From Macrostomum hystrix (Eukaryota; Platyhelminthes; Macrostomidae): DNA of 64,000 nucleotides. Numbering within the stretch: the first letter of the stretch is position 1; every line of letters starts with the position of its first letter. The notes below the pieces were generated by a model, which was given only the letters and a program-made list of their open reading frames with translations, made no database searches and was not told where the DNA came from. Both the position numbers and the translations under genes were made by a program. Positions 63,816 through 64,000 of this stretch are shown one piece after another. The stretch is from assembly GCA_950097015.1 (NCBI GenBank), contig CATNEN010000039.1, positions 8,820,501 through 8,884,500 of the forward strand, in the 5' to 3' direction.

Positions 63816-64000
63816 TGTGAGAGATACAATTCAGACTACTGACAACAGTAGAAAAGCAAAGACTTGGCTGCAAAACTCTCACATAACACAAAAAAATATC
63901 GCCATAAAAATGGCTAGCTTAAAAGAGACTTCTGTGCACACTGAGAGTGGTGGGAGAGGACGGCGTGTGGCTATGGCTGACTGACGAAGGCAAACAAGCC
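63816..64000. other. Window end, no feature seen
   Basis: Short mixed sequence after the array. A frame from the array runs into it, with no sign of a gene. Confidence 0.4.

Overview
The window is eukaryotic and most likely from a free-living flatworm of the genus Macrostomum. The best evidence is a spliced-leader (SL) RNA gene at 40419-40536. Its exon shares a long core with the Macrostomum lignano SL as I remember it, and it ends in the AUG typical of flatworm SLs. Compact genes with short GT-AG introns, heavy minisatellite load, tRNA-derived SINEs and many retroelements fit this. Species identity is an inference.

Layout. (1) 1-29379 is one composite structure. Two inverted arms (1-4797 and 25090-29379) are nearly identical in unique sequence and each carries three minisatellites (59, 45 and 48 bp units). 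They face each other across a spacer that was originally only about 215 bp. The arm length difference (507 bp) is accounted for by repeat copy number plus one 5-bp indel. A 12-bp target duplication in the spacer (4830-4841, 24896-24907) brackets a head-to-tail pair of decayed RNase H-bearing LINEs. The first LINE is broken by a young Ty3/Gypsy element (7067-18617; 218-bp LTRs, 5-bp duplication), which itself contains a young BEL/Pao element (11363-18339; about 332-bp LTRs, intact 1822-residue polyprotein).

(2) 29380-46540 holds a nodulin-like MFS transporter gene (32896-34529), a LINE relic, a tRNA-like relic, several minisatellites, a truncated Tc1/mariner-like DNA-binding ORF, the SL RNA gene and a 3.7-kb 21/23-bp satellite with a 1441-bp higher-order duplication.

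(3) 46556-48809 is a second, paralogous MFS gene with the same intron position. A relic of a third last exon lies just upstream. (4) 50421-52000 carries a SINE, a nonautonomous hAT element with a minisatellite inside and a perfect 8-bp target duplication, and an inverted dispersed repeat. (5) 52575-55929 (minus) is a five-exon DEG/ENaC channel gene with a SINE in an intron. (6) 56942-62783 is a multi-exon gene for a small type I membrane protein with a six-cysteine ectodomain and a 3.3-kb minisatellite-filled intron. A 20-bp array closes the window.

Four real cellular protein genes are supported (two MFS, DEG/ENaC, type I membrane protein), plus the SL RNA gene, one transposase-derived ORF and one weak hypothetical ORF. 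Many long open frames are stop-free minisatellites and are not genes. No biochemical pathway links the cellular genes. The only functional link visible is the SL RNA, which would cap trans-spliced mRNAs, with candidate acceptor sites just upstream of several starts.
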